The notes under the pieces: model-generated
Seen by the model: the letters and a program-made list of their open reading frames with translations, nothing else
Told to the model about the DNA's origin: nothing
The model's database searches: none
In this document: piece by piece, positions 54,964 to 62,028 of the stretch
Position numbering within the stretch: position 1 is the stretch's first letter
How the letters are laid out: every line of letters begins with the position of its first letter
Translations under genes and position numbers: made by a program
Source of the DNA: SABI01 sp963678555
GTDB lineage: Bacteria; Spirochaetota; Spirochaetia; Sphaerochaetales; Sphaerochaetaceae
Assembly: GCA_963678555.2 (NCBI GenBank)
Contig: CAXXJA010000002.1
Span: forward strand, 1,116,001 to 1,180,000
Direction of reading: 5' to 3'
DNA: 64,000 nt

Positions 54964-55182
54964 TTTCTTCTGGAATTCTGCCACCAGTATTCTGAACCGG
55001 TATTCATTACAAAGAATGGTCAAGGAGATCTTGCGGTAATGAGTATTGAAACGTATGAGAAGATCACTGGGAAAGTGGAATTATATCATCTTCTTGATGG
55101 AGGATTAGCAACCAGAGATGGCGGTGAAGTGATTTCAAGTGAAAAAGTATTTGCTGACCTCAAAAAAATACTCAAGAGATGA
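54964..55182 (+). CDS. Phd/YefM-type antitoxin, probably N-terminally truncated
   Basis: The open frame follows a TAA at 54961 and reads CHQYSEPVFITKNGQGDLAV then MSIETYEKITG, the core of Phd/YefM antitoxins, ending KKILKR. The usual first ~20-25 residues (DNA-binding start) are missing. The only ATG in frame is at 55039, preceded by AAGGAG, which would give 47 aa. The stop overlaps the toxin ATG (ATGA). Either a truncated antitoxin is made, or an N-terminal frameshift lies just upstream. Confidence 0.6.
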   Translation, partial: FLLEFCHQYSEPVFITKNGQGDLAVMSIETYEKITGKVELYHLLDGGLATRDGGEVISSEKVFADLKKILKR

Positions 55183-55514
55183 GTTACCCCGTATACTGGA
55201 CGTCTTTGGCCCAGGAAGACCTTGCCTCTACTATCACTTACCTATTGGATGTACGTAAGGCACCTACGGCAGCACAGAACCTACTTGAGGACATAGAGAA
55301 AGAGACTTCGGTATTATCGGAGAATCCTTACAATCACCCACTCACCTATGATGTTTGGATTGCTGAAAAGGGAATACGGCATCTCTTGGTAAAAAACTAT
55401 TTCATCTTTTATTCGCTCAATGAAAACACAAAAACAATCACGGTCATAAGAATGCTATATGCAAGACGGGACTGGATTCAGTTGCTGAAAGGATATCCTC
55501 TTCAACTGCCGTAA
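55179..55514 (+). CDS. RelE/ParE-family toxin
   Basis: 111 aa. YPVYWTSLAQEDLASTITYLLD at the start, PYNHPLTYDVWIAEKGIRHLLVKNYFIFYSLNE and ITVIRMLYARRDW at the end match the ParE-like toxin fold; the arginines of the last strand are kept. Target (gyrase or ribosome) is not determined by sequence. Translationally coupled to the antitoxin. Appears intact although its antitoxin looks shortened. Confidence 0.85.
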   Translation: MSYPVYWTSLAQEDLASTITYLLDVRKAPTAAQNLLEDIEKETSVLSENPYNHPLTYDVWIAEKGIRHLLVKNYFIFYSLNENTKTITVIRMLYARRDWIQLLKGYPLQLP

Positions 55515-55759
55515 GTAGATATCACATAGTGTGCTGAGCGTGGTAGAGAATGGAATCTGTGGAATACTGAGAACCACAGCTTAGAAGGCTGAAGGGTATT
55601 TTTATATTTTATTGCAATAAAAATAATTATAAATTTTAAATTCTTATTCTTTAAGCATTCCTGTATCCAGCTTGTATCCAGTTGGATAACAGTAGGCTGT
55701 AGGTCTTTCATATGTATCCTCAGATCTTAGAGGAAAAAATGACCCTAATAGTATTATAT
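55515..55759. other. AT-rich spacer with tRNA-derived repeat
   Basis: No gene seen. It holds the first copy of a 22-nt sequence (55567-55588) that recurs in the tRNA-Arg fragment, followed by very AT-rich DNA. Confidence 0.4.
55567..55588. repeat. 22-nt repeat of the tRNA-Arg fragment
   Basis: CTGAGAACCACAGCTTAGAAGG differs at one position from 56971-56992, which lies in the tRNA-Arg(UCU) 3'-half. Both are followed by AT-rich DNA. Possible second attachment-site remnant. Confidence 0.6.
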
Positions 55760-56050
55760 TCATGCAGTGACTCTAGGTATGATGGCAAGTTCTTTCTCAA
55801 GCCGAATCTTCTCTTCCTCGATATCATAATCATCTTGAAGACCCAACCAGAACTGCGGTGAAGTTCCAAAATATTCTGAAAGACGCAAGGCCGTATCTGC
55901 AGTGACTCGTCTCTTCCCCTTCAGGATTAGGGAGACTCGGGTTTGCGGAATATGAAGATCTTTTGCCAGTTTGTAAGCACTTATCTCAAGAGGTTTCAAA
56001 AACTCTTCGAGCAAGATTTCTCCTGGATAGATATTCTGTAGTTTATTCAT
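55760..56050 (-). CDS. higA: HigA-family antitoxin
   Basis: 96 aa helix-turn-helix protein: NIYPGEILLEEFLKPLEISAYKLA, then IPQTRVSLILKGKRRVTADTALRLSEYFGTSPQFWLGLQ, diagnostic for the HigA/VapI family. Start 56050 overlaps the stop of a higB remnant (ATGAATAA), the normal HigBA arrangement. Its toxin partner is reduced to its last residues, so this is an orphan antitoxin that may still repress its own promoter. Confidence 0.88.
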   Translation of the reverse strand: MNKLQNIYPGEILLEEFLKPLEISAYKLAKDLHIPQTRVSLILKGKRRVTADTALRLSEYFGTSPQFWLGLQDDYDIEEEKIRLEKELAIIPRVTA

Positions 56051-56090
56051 ACAATTCCCCATAGTGGTAGTCCTCTATCTCAACGTCCCT
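56043..56090 (-). pseudogene. higB toxin remnant
   Basis: Only about 15 codons remain: DVEIEDYHYGELYE then stop. DVEIxDYH is the conserved C-terminal end of HigB. A TGA lies directly upstream and the rest of the ~92-residue toxin is missing. Confidence 0.65.
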
Positions 56091-56127
56091 TCAGGTTATA
56101 CCTATAATCAACTGAACAGTAATAAAT

Positions 56128-56466
56128 CTACAGATTGTGCAAAATCTGTGAAAACTTAATGATTAGAGGAGGGATAGTCCCTGTTATTGTATTCCAGACT
56201 ATTTCGTCGTCTACAACATCATACCCATGTATCAACCGGTCTCTCATCCCAGCCATAGCTTTTCAGGAAATGTCCGGATATGAGTCTCTGAAAGTGTCTG
56301 GAAGCCTCTTCACTGCCTCTCCTATAATCTCAACACATCGGACAACAGCAAATATTGTTTTCTGATCAGATTGGAAATCAGAGAATGTCATTCCCTCTGT
56401 AAATTCCTGGGTGAACTTCATAGAATGGTAGATATCATGAAGAGAATCAATATAACCGTATTTCAC
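56128..56466 (-). pseudogene. HepT-like toxin with premature stop
   Basis: A GTG start at 56466 (overlapping the mntA stop) leads through FTEGMTFSDFQSDQKTIFAV and VEIIGEAVKRLPDTF to PDIS, then TGA at 56263-56265 where the family has Trp (PDIPW). The frame continues as KAMAGMRDRLIHGYDVVDDEIVW to a proper stop at 56128, total 112 codons. The RxxxxHxY catalytic motif (RDRLIHGY) lies after the nonsense codon, so the toxin is inactive unless read through. Confidence 0.82.
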
Positions 56467-56756
56467 AGGTATACGACCTCCGATAACACTGACTTGCTGA
56501 TTCCCGGTTTAAGAGAGGTTTTAATGACAAGATCTACTGGGACTCCCAATGCTTCCCTTAAATCATTTTCTAGGGAAATGAGCTGAAGAAGATCTAACTT
56601 CGAAGGTCTTACAAGATCGATCAGAATATCAACATCACTGGTATCTTTCTGTTCGCCTCTCGCATAAGACCCGAAGATACCTATCTCGGAGATTCCCGAG
56701 GCAAGAAGGGAGGGTTTCTTTTTGATTAGGATAGCTATTACCTGCTCTGTTGTCAT
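56463..56756 (-). CDS. MntA-type nucleotidyltransferase (antitoxin of HepT)
   Basis: 97 aa minimal nucleotidyltransferase. GIFGSYARGEQKDTSDVDILID contains the GSxxRGxxxxxSDxDI catalytic motif. In known pairs MntA adenylylates HepT to neutralise it. It overlaps hepT by 4 bp. Start 56756 (MTTEQVIA) is by family fit; no clear ribosome site. Intact although the toxin gene is interrupted. Confidence 0.85.
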   Translation of the reverse strand: MTTEQVIAILIKKKPSLLASGISEIGIFGSYARGEQKDTSDVDILIDLVRPSKLDLLQLISLENDLREALGVPVDLVIKTSLKPGISKSVLSEVVYL

Positions 56757-57156
56757 ACTATTAATATAAAGGATATAAGGGCGAAATGTAATAGAAACAA
56801 TCATTTTTCAAGACACGAGTCTCATGATATTTGCGTCGGGCGTGAACAACCCCTAAAGAGTTCGGATAGAAACAACCAATCCTATGGCCTTATAAAAAAA
56901 TCCACTCTCTACAAAGCTTGTTAAAACTTTATACAGAATGGACTTAATTTACGCCAATCAGGATTCGAACCTGAGACCCACAGCTTAGAAGGAGGGTGTT
57001 AACACTTTTTAGGTTTTTTATTTCTATATAATGTAAATAATTAAAAATTATAAAATTGACACTTTTTCAAAATCTTGGAAAATTTGTAGCGAGTGCGTAG
57101 CGAGTAGGCGATTTTTAGGCTGTTGCTACTTGGTAAAGATGCTGTATTTTTAAGAC
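56757..57156. other. prophage boundary region
   Basis: About 400 bp without a protein gene. It holds the tRNA-Arg 3'-half (56950-56991), AT-rich DNA and a short direct repeat (GTAGCGAGT twice near 57086-57105). Confidence 0.5.
56950..56991 (-). tRNA. tRNA-Arg(UCU) 3'-half fragment (probable att site)
   Basis: Minus strand reads anticodon loop CTTCTAA (UCU), stem GCTGT, variable loop GGGTC, T-stem TCAGG, T-loop TTCGAAT, CCTGA, acceptor TTGGCGT and A73. This is a perfect 3' half from position 32 to 73. The 5' half is absent. Such fragments mark the end of an element integrated in a tRNA gene; the rebuilt intact tRNA should lie beyond the right window edge. Confidence 0.8.
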
Positions 57157-57204
57157 AAAAAAATAGCCGTGAAATCACCAGTTTTTCTTGGCATTTCTAC
57201 GGCT
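57157..57204 (-). terminator. rho-independent terminator of the prophage late operon
   Basis: AGCCGT-A-GAAAT pairs with ATTTC-ACGGCT (one bulge, 17-nt loop) followed by A and seven T on the minus strand, 9 bp after the last phage gene. Confidence 0.75.
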
Positions 57205-57212
57205 TTCTTTTC

Positions 57213-57680
57213 TCAGTTTATCAGCCCCACCACCAGCGCTCCAAGCGCCACCAGTGAAACCGATATAACCCCAACAGTGAGAATACTATTTTGAAGTTTC
57301 ACTCTCTTTAACTCTGTTTCGCTCTGCTTCAATGAGTTGTTTAAGTCGCTGTATAGAGTTTCCAATCTCTTGGGAAGAGTGTTCAATACTGCTATGTCCG
57401 TCTCTAATGTCGTCAATCTGTTCTCGTTGCTGATTAACTGTGTTGATAGCGTCTGTGTTGTTGTCTCTAATTTCTCGTATCTGCTGTCCTGTTTCTGTAA
57501 TTCCGTCTCCAAGTTCGTCCAGTGTGTCTCTAATGTCGTCACTTCTGCTAATAGGTTTTCCAGAAAATCGGGAGAGGATGAAGCCGGCACTGGCAATAAC
57601 ACCAGCAATAAAAGCAGTAATAGCAAGCCAGTTTTTCTTAAAGAACGCCTTGGCTTTCTGCCAGATTGTTTTCTTTTCAT
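57213..57680 (-). CDS. phage membrane protein with coiled coil, overlaps another ORF (frame 2)
   Basis: 155 aa. Basic start (MKRKQSGRKPRRSLRK), an extreme Leu-rich hydrophobic segment ending PVPASSSP (signal-like), a long heptad-rich coiled coil (LETELQKQDSRYEKLETTTQ...) and a C-terminal span (SILTVGVISVSLVALGALVVGL). Its ATG overlaps the upstream stop as ATGA. It shares 395 bp with the 132-aa frame. No lipobox Cys, so not a classical o-spanin; the C-terminal anchor resembles XhlA-like or one-piece spanin layouts. Function inferred. Confidence 0.6.
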   Translation of the reverse strand: MKRKQSGRKPRRSLRKTGLLLLLLLLVLLPVPASSSPDFLENLLAEVTTLETHWTNLETELQKQDSRYEKLETTTQTLSTQLISNENRLTTLETDIAVLNTLPKRLETLYSDLNNSLKQSETELKRVKLQNSILTVGVISVSLVALGALVVGLIN

Positions 57681-57684
57681 TCAA
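57286..57684 (-). CDS. phage i-spanin-like membrane protein (frame 1, overlapping)
   Basis: 132 aa from a TTG at 57684: a basic N-terminus (KTIWQKAKAFFKKNW), one transmembrane helix (LAITAFIAGVIASAGFIL) and a hydrophilic coiled-coil C-terminus (IREIRDNNTDAINTVNQQRE). This is the layout of an inner-membrane spanin or a hemolysin-XhlA-like accessory. It lies almost wholly inside the 155-aa ORF in another frame; GAGGA is ~11 nt upstream. Both frames look protein-like, so dual coding is possible, but one could be a shadow. Confidence 0.55.
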   Translation of the reverse strand: MNEKKTIWQKAKAFFKKNWLAITAFIAGVIASAGFILSRFSGKPISRSDDIRDTLDELGDGITETGQQIREIRDNNTDAINTVNQQREQIDDIRDGHSSIEHSSQEIGNSIQRLKQLIEAERNRVKESETSK

Positions 57685-57823
57685 CAGGCTGTTCCTCTTC
57701 TACTGGTCTTGGTATTTGCTCTAAATTTGAATCATCAAAATCATCAGGTGTATACAGAATATTGCCTAGTAACTCCTCTCCATTTTTCCAAATCATTCCT
57801 TTATCTGCTATATATGTTTTCAT
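57677..57823 (-). CDS. small phage protein (48 aa)
   Basis: Short frame with a strong AAGGAG 7 nt before its ATG: MKTYIADKGMIWKNGEELLG ... then an acidic, Pro-rich end (RPVEEEQPVE). Its stop overlaps the ATG of the 155-aa ORF. Not recognised; the tight spacing argues it is real. Possibly a XkdX-type small tail/lysis protein. Confidence 0.6.
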   Translation of the reverse strand: MKTYIADKGMIWKNGEELLGNILYTPDDFDDSNLEQIPRPVEEEQPVE

Positions 57824-57838
57824 TTTTATTCTCCTTGA

Positions 57839-59077
57839 TTAACTAACTGCTACCGTCCAACCTTTATTAGTTGCTATTTCTTTATCTGCTGTGCTTAATT
57901 TTGTGTTCAAAGCAGTATCTATTTTGATTATTTGTCCTGTTGTTGTAGGTAGGTTGTTAAAAATATTAAGAATACTTACTTTTGATAAATATGGTGAAGA
58001 AGAGAAATCAATATGGTAGTTGTATATGTGATATGTCGGCTGTGAAGCGTCAATGTATTGAAGCGAATAACAGTTATAGAACATATTACTGAAACTTAGA
58101 CTACTGCTTGTGTCTAATGGTGAAACACTTTGGAGAGAATAACAACTATTAAACATTTCACTAAAGTCTGTACCACTGCTTGTATCTAATTGAGGCATAC
58201 TTTGTAGAGAATAACAGTACTTAGCAATCTGAATAAAACTTGTACCACTACTTGTATCTAATAGAGGAATGCTTTGTAGTGAATAACAATAGGCAAATAT
58301 TTGGCTAAAGTCTGTCCCATTACTTGTATCCATTAGAGGGATTGTTTGTAGAGAATAACATTGATAAAACATTTGGCTAAAGTCTGTACCACTACTTGTA
58401 TCTAATAGAGGAATGCTTTGTAGAGAACGACAACTATAAAACATATTACCAAAGTCTGTACCACTACTTGTATCTAATAGAGGAATGCTTTGTAGAGAAT
58501 AACATTGATAAAACATTTGGCTAAAATTTGTTCCACCGCTTGTATCTAATTGAGGGATTGTTTGTAGGGAATGGCAACCATAAAACATACTATAAAAACT
58601 TGTTTGCCCACTTAGAAACGCTGAATTATATGTTATGCTAATCGGTCTGCTATCTTTCTGTGTAGTCCAATCCCCACTCATATAAAGTATCAGATACCTA
58701 TATTCTCCAACATCTTGAAGAGCATCCCAAGTATGAATAAAATCATCTGTATAAGTAATTCCATCACTTGTTAGAACCTTCTCAACATTACCTCCAAAAC
58801 TATAATCAAAGTCAATACAGTCATTATTCAGCAACCATATACATTTATATGGGTATGTATTATCTGTGTCGTTCTCTACTATAGATTGAATATCTGGCCA
58901 TCCATCAGGCCATGACCATTCGGCTGGTGAACTACCACCAGATATATCAGCAATCTTAGTAGCATAACTTCTGAAAGTATCCTGTTCTGTAACAGTAACT
59001 CCTTTGTCTTCAATTGCCGTTTTTATCGCTGCTTTTGTTCCTGCCAAATAGGAAAATTTATCTGCTACTGTTCCCAT
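57839..59077 (-). CDS. BspA-like repeat phage protein (DUF285)
   Basis: 412 aa. N-terminal ~50 residues (FSYLAGTKAAIKTAIEDKG...FRSYATKIADISGG) form a short module common at the start of phage tail proteins. Residues ~170-350 hold seven consecutive 24-residue repeats of the type CYSLQSIPLLDTSSGTDF followed by SQMFYQ, plus a partial one, with a Cys at the same place in each. These are DUF285/BspA-like repeats known from surface proteins. Likely a receptor-binding tail protein. The start shares one base with the upstream stop (TAATG). Confidence 0.78.
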   Translation of the reverse strand: MGTVADKFSYLAGTKAAIKTAIEDKGVTVTEQDTFRSYATKIADISGGSSPAEWSWPDGWPDIQSIVENDTDNTYPYKCIWLLNNDCIDFDYSFGGNVEKVLTSDGITYTDDFIHTWDALQDVGEYRYLILYMSGDWTTQKDSRPISITYNSAFLSGQTSFYSMFYGCHSLQTIPQLDTSGGTNFSQMFYQCYSLQSIPLLDTSSGTDFGNMFYSCRSLQSIPLLDTSSGTDFSQMFYQCYSLQTIPLMDTSNGTDFSQIFAYCYSLQSIPLLDTSSGTSFIQIAKYCYSLQSMPQLDTSSGTDFSEMFNSCYSLQSVSPLDTSSSLSFSNMFYNCYSLQYIDASQPTYHIYNYHIDFSSSPYLSKVSILNIFNNLPTTTGQIIKIDTALNTKLSTADKEIATNKGWTVAVS

Positions 59078-60231
59078 TAAATTACTTCTCCATTAATTGT
59101 ATCTAAGGCTGTTCCTAAATCACCCATTGAAGCAAGCAAGGTGTTAAACTCACTCTCAGTTCCTGTAAATCCACCAGAGACAGCATTTTCATAAGCAGAA
59201 GTACCATCAGTTCCATTTGAACCATCTGCCCCATCAGCACCAACAAGAGAAGCAAGCCATTCACTTTCGGTTCCAGAGTATCCGTTATTAACTGCTATCT
59301 CATAAGCAGAAGTACCATCAGTTCCTTGCTCTCCTTGGATACCTTGGATGCCCTGCTCTCCTTGGATACCTTGGATACCTTGAATACCCTGCTCGCCTTT
59401 CAAAGAAGCAAGCCATTCATCCTCGGTTCCTACAAATCCATTTGTAATAGCAACATCATAAGCAGAAGCGCCATCATTACCATCTGTTCCATTGATTCCA
59501 TCCGTTCCATCAGCACCAATAAGAGAAGCAAGCCATTCACTTTCGGTTCCTATAAATCCTTCATTAACAGCAATTTCATAGGCAGATAAACCAGTTTCAC
59601 CTTGGATACCCTGTTCTCCCTGTAAACCTTGGATACCTTGCTCACCTTGGATACCTTGCTCACCTTGAATACCTTGTTCTCCTTTCAAAGAAGCAAGCCA
59701 TTCACTTTCGGTTCCTATAAAACCTTCATTAACAGCAATTTCATAGGCAGATAAACCAGTTTCACCGGTATCTCCTTTAAGCGCTCCTTCTTCCAGTTCA
59801 CTTCTTACATAAAGAACATTATCCCAAAGTTCTCTGTAATTGTCTGGATAGTTCTTTTCTATCTCCGCTGTCAAATCCAATCCACCAGCAATATATAGAT
59901 TTACAATGTCGCTTATCCAAGTTTCGCCAGTAGAGGAATTTTCTAAAACGATACGACAAGAAGCCTTTCCTGCGGTATTAAGAAAATAACTGTCTAGCAG
60001 CCAAGTCAAAGTGATTGTATCTTCCCCTACTTCACTGGATATTTCAGTTTCAAAGTCAGCCCCACCGGCAAGCCTCGCCCACTCAATAGATGGAGTGAAT
60101 GTAGATAAGTCAATGGTTCCATAAGTTTTGTTTATCACAAACTCTAAACTATCTACGTTGTTTTCACCTACATTTCCTACTTTTACCAAAGCAGTAGATG
60201 AAGGTTTTTTTCCTATAAAAGTAATTGTCAT
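59077..60231 (-). CDS. phage tail fibre / baseplate protein with collagen-like repeats
   Basis: 384 aa. Residues 1-145 resemble the BppU N-terminal baseplate domain (VDSLEFVINKTYGTIDLST; ADFETEISSEVGEDTITLTW). Then come five copies of a module SAYEIAVNEGFIGTESEWLASL, separated by GXY collagen-like runs (GEQGIQGEQGIQ; GADGTDGINGTDG). The C-terminus is short and without a globular tip. Probably forms a trimeric stalk. Abuts the next genes on both sides. Confidence 0.8.
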   Translation of the reverse strand: MTITFIGKKPSSTALVKVGNVGENNVDSLEFVINKTYGTIDLSTFTPSIEWARLAGGADFETEISSEVGEDTITLTWLLDSYFLNTAGKASCRIVLENSSTGETWISDIVNLYIAGGLDLTAEIEKNYPDNYRELWDNVLYVRSELEEGALKGDTGETGLSAYEIAVNEGFIGTESEWLASLKGEQGIQGEQGIQGEQGIQGLQGEQGIQGETGLSAYEIAVNEGFIGTESEWLASLIGADGTDGINGTDGNDGASAYDVAITNGFVGTEDEWLASLKGEQGIQGIQGIQGEQGIQGIQGEQGTDGTSAYEIAVNNGYSGTESEWLASLVGADGADGSNGTDGTSAYENAVSGGFTGTESEFNTLLASMGDLGTALDTINGEVI

Positions 60232-60440
60232 TATACTGTTTCCTTTTTCTTGTCTTGTATTTTCTCAACAGCGCTGTTTGTTCCAATAGAAGCAATCATA
60301 AAGCCATAGAAAGGAGAAAACCCTTTTAAGAAGGCAACATATCCTTCCATAGAGAAAGTAGGTACAAACGCACCTACACAACCCACGCTGAAAGCGACAC
60401 CAAGTATTGCCAGCGTCATATGCTTTGCTATTTGTTTCAT
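60231..60440 (-). CDS. small phage membrane protein (holin candidate)
   Basis: 69 aa with two hydrophobic segments (TLAILGVAFSVGCVGAFV and GFSPFYGFMIASIG) and a basic tail (EKIQDKKKETV). Size, topology and position among tail and lysis genes suit a class II holin, but no family signature is seen. Its stop region overlaps the fibre gene start by one base. Confidence 0.55.
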   Translation of the reverse strand: MKQIAKHMTLAILGVAFSVGCVGAFVPTFSMEGYVAFLKGFSPFYGFMIASIGTNSAVEKIQDKKKETV

Positions 60441-60449
60441 TCAGTTCCC

Positions 60450-60794
60450 CTATTTTGAACCTATAAAATTTAAAACTATTTCCCTGATGATGGTGGCTAT
60501 TGCTACACCACCAACGGATATAAAAAACCACTTGACCACATTGAAAACTCCAATCTTCATCTTGCTATCAACAGCAGAGTTGATTTTTTCAGGGAGTCCA
60601 TCATTTATTGTGTCTATCTTGTTATCTACTTTATCTATTTTATCGTTCAGTTCGTTGAATTTCTTTTCCATTGTAGTTCCCAAATCGGTTATGGTTTTAT
60701 TGAGATTTTCAATCATAAGTGAGAATACATCCTTCATCTTTTCAATTTCTTTTCGGTTGGAAATCCCCGTAGGGCAATCTTTGTTATTATCCAT
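60450..60794 (-). CDS. coiled-coil membrane protein, hemolysin XhlA-like
   Basis: 114 aa. A coiled coil (LNKTITDLGTTMEKKFNELNDKIDKVDNKID) followed by one C-terminal helix (WFFISVGGVAIATIIREIVLNFIG), the arrangement of XhlA-type phage lysis accessory proteins. Ten bp before the holin candidate. Confidence 0.65.
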   Translation of the reverse strand: MDNNKDCPTGISNRKEIEKMKDVFSLMIENLNKTITDLGTTMEKKFNELNDKIDKVDNKIDTINDGLPEKINSAVDSKMKIGVFNVVKWFFISVGGVAIATIIREIVLNFIGSK

Positions 60795-60860
60795 ATCTCT
60801 TTACGTTTCCTATAATAGAAGTAGAAATAGTGAGGCATTTTTTTTACTGAAGGTATGAGG

Positions 60861-61400
60861 CTATATCCAAATACTGGATACTGAGTAATTAAGTTCTATA
60901 TCTGGTAAAACATAGAAACATACTCTTCCATCAGGTTTGATTGTGTGGCAGAGCATTTTTCCAGAATTATTTATTTCTTGCCTTCTTAGTTCATATTCTG
61001 GATTTTCCATTACAGAATTTGGTAGATAATAATACTCTCCACCAATTTTCTTCATATAGGTAATGTCTCCACCAATAGCAATGACATTCCTATTGATAAA
61101 ATATTTCACTTTTTCAACACCATTAGCATCATACCCAAAAATGTAGTAGTCATCATCTTCAACGTAAAAATTAAGACTATCAAACGCATAATCAGCGGTT
61201 AAAGCCACCTCTGCCTGTTCGTTGATATTCACATATATTTTTGATATTTCGTAAGCCCCTTCACTGTACGTGAGTTGTAGAATACTTAACCGTAGTGAGT
61301 GTAATTCTGATGGAACCCCTGCTGGACGAACAATACTCAACCTATCAAAAGTCTGTTTAATCTTTTCTGTATCTATCTGCGAAATCAGTTCATTAATCAT
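60861..61400 (-). CDS. hypothetical phage protein (179 aa)
   Basis: Not recognised. Soluble, with beta-rich sequence (YYIFGYDANGVEKVKYFINR; GRVCFYVLPDIELNYSVSS) and no membrane segment. N-terminus INELISQIDTEKIKQTFDRL. It sits 10 bp downstream of another tail-region protein, so a structural role is likely. Confidence 0.6.
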   Translation of the reverse strand: MINELISQIDTEKIKQTFDRLSIVRPAGVPSELHSLRLSILQLTYSEGAYEISKIYVNINEQAEVALTADYAFDSLNFYVEDDDYYIFGYDANGVEKVKYFINRNVIAIGGDITYMKKIGGEYYYLPNSVMENPEYELRRQEINNSGKMLCHTIKPDGRVCFYVLPDIELNYSVSSIWI

Positions 61401-61410
61401 TTTCTTTTCC

Positions 61411-62028
61411 TTATGTGAATGAAGTAGCAGATTTTACACTTATCATCCTATGAACGTGAGAAGGTGTAATCTGTGTTCCTGCCATAGCATCCGTTTTTAG
61501 CCAATTATCAGTAAGTGAAAAAGATGAAAGAGAAGTATTTAAATGCCATTTATAAGCGTAGTCCTCATTCCTTCCATAAATAAATTTCCCTTTTACATAA
61601 CTGTCATAGGTTGTATCAGCGCCTATATCATATACCAATAGTCTTTCAGTAGTTCTACTTCGCTCACCTTCATATGTATAAGCCTTGAAAGCAAATAAAT
61701 AACTGTCGTCTCCATTATATTCTGCTCTTACTGTTCCAGAAGATGGCATTTGATTGTTTCTCACTCTAAACACAGTAGAAGAACTTTTCCCTTGACTCCC
61801 TGTATAGATAGTCACCCATTGTTGTTGAGAAATAGAGTATCTATAAAATCCATATGAAACGGCAGGATGTTTAGCATAAATGTTTGAGGCTGTACCAGTC
61901 TCAACTTCCCACCATATAGAATTCCCAAATACATATGAGATATACGATGTAGAGGTATCACCAGAGACTGAGTAAGCAACACCTGAGCCTATACTTGTTT
62001 TGTTTATTTCTTGTCCTGATGTTGCCAT
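61411..62028 (-). CDS. hypothetical phage tail-region protein (205 aa)
   Basis: Not recognised. Tyr- and Ser-rich, beta-type sequence (YSVSGDTSTSYISYVFGNS; YGFYRYSISQQQWVTIYTGS) with HVHRMISVKSAT at the end. Shares one base with the long upstream gene stop. Probably part of the tail or fibre. Confidence 0.6.
   Translation of the reverse strand: MATSGQEINKTSIGSGVAYSVSGDTSTSYISYVFGNSIWWEVETGTASNIYAKHPAVSYGFYRYSISQQQWVTIYTGSQGKSSSTVFRVRNNQMPSSGTVRAEYNGDDSYLFAFKAYTYEGERSRTTERLLVYDIGADTTYDSYVKGKFIYGRNEDYAYKWHLNTSLSSFSLTDNWLKTDAMAGTQITPSHVHRMISVKSATSFT

Noticed and set aside
50694..56265. In-frame TGA codons in the YfcC-like and HepT genes as possible recoded tryptophan
   Set aside because: Many intact genes here end with TGA, and only one of the two cases falls at an expected Trp; nonsense mutation is simpler.
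58080..58600. Repeats in the BspA-like gene as a CRISPR array or diversity-generating retroelement target
   Set aside because: The repeats are in-frame 72-bp coding units without spacers, and no reverse transcriptase or template repeat is in the window.
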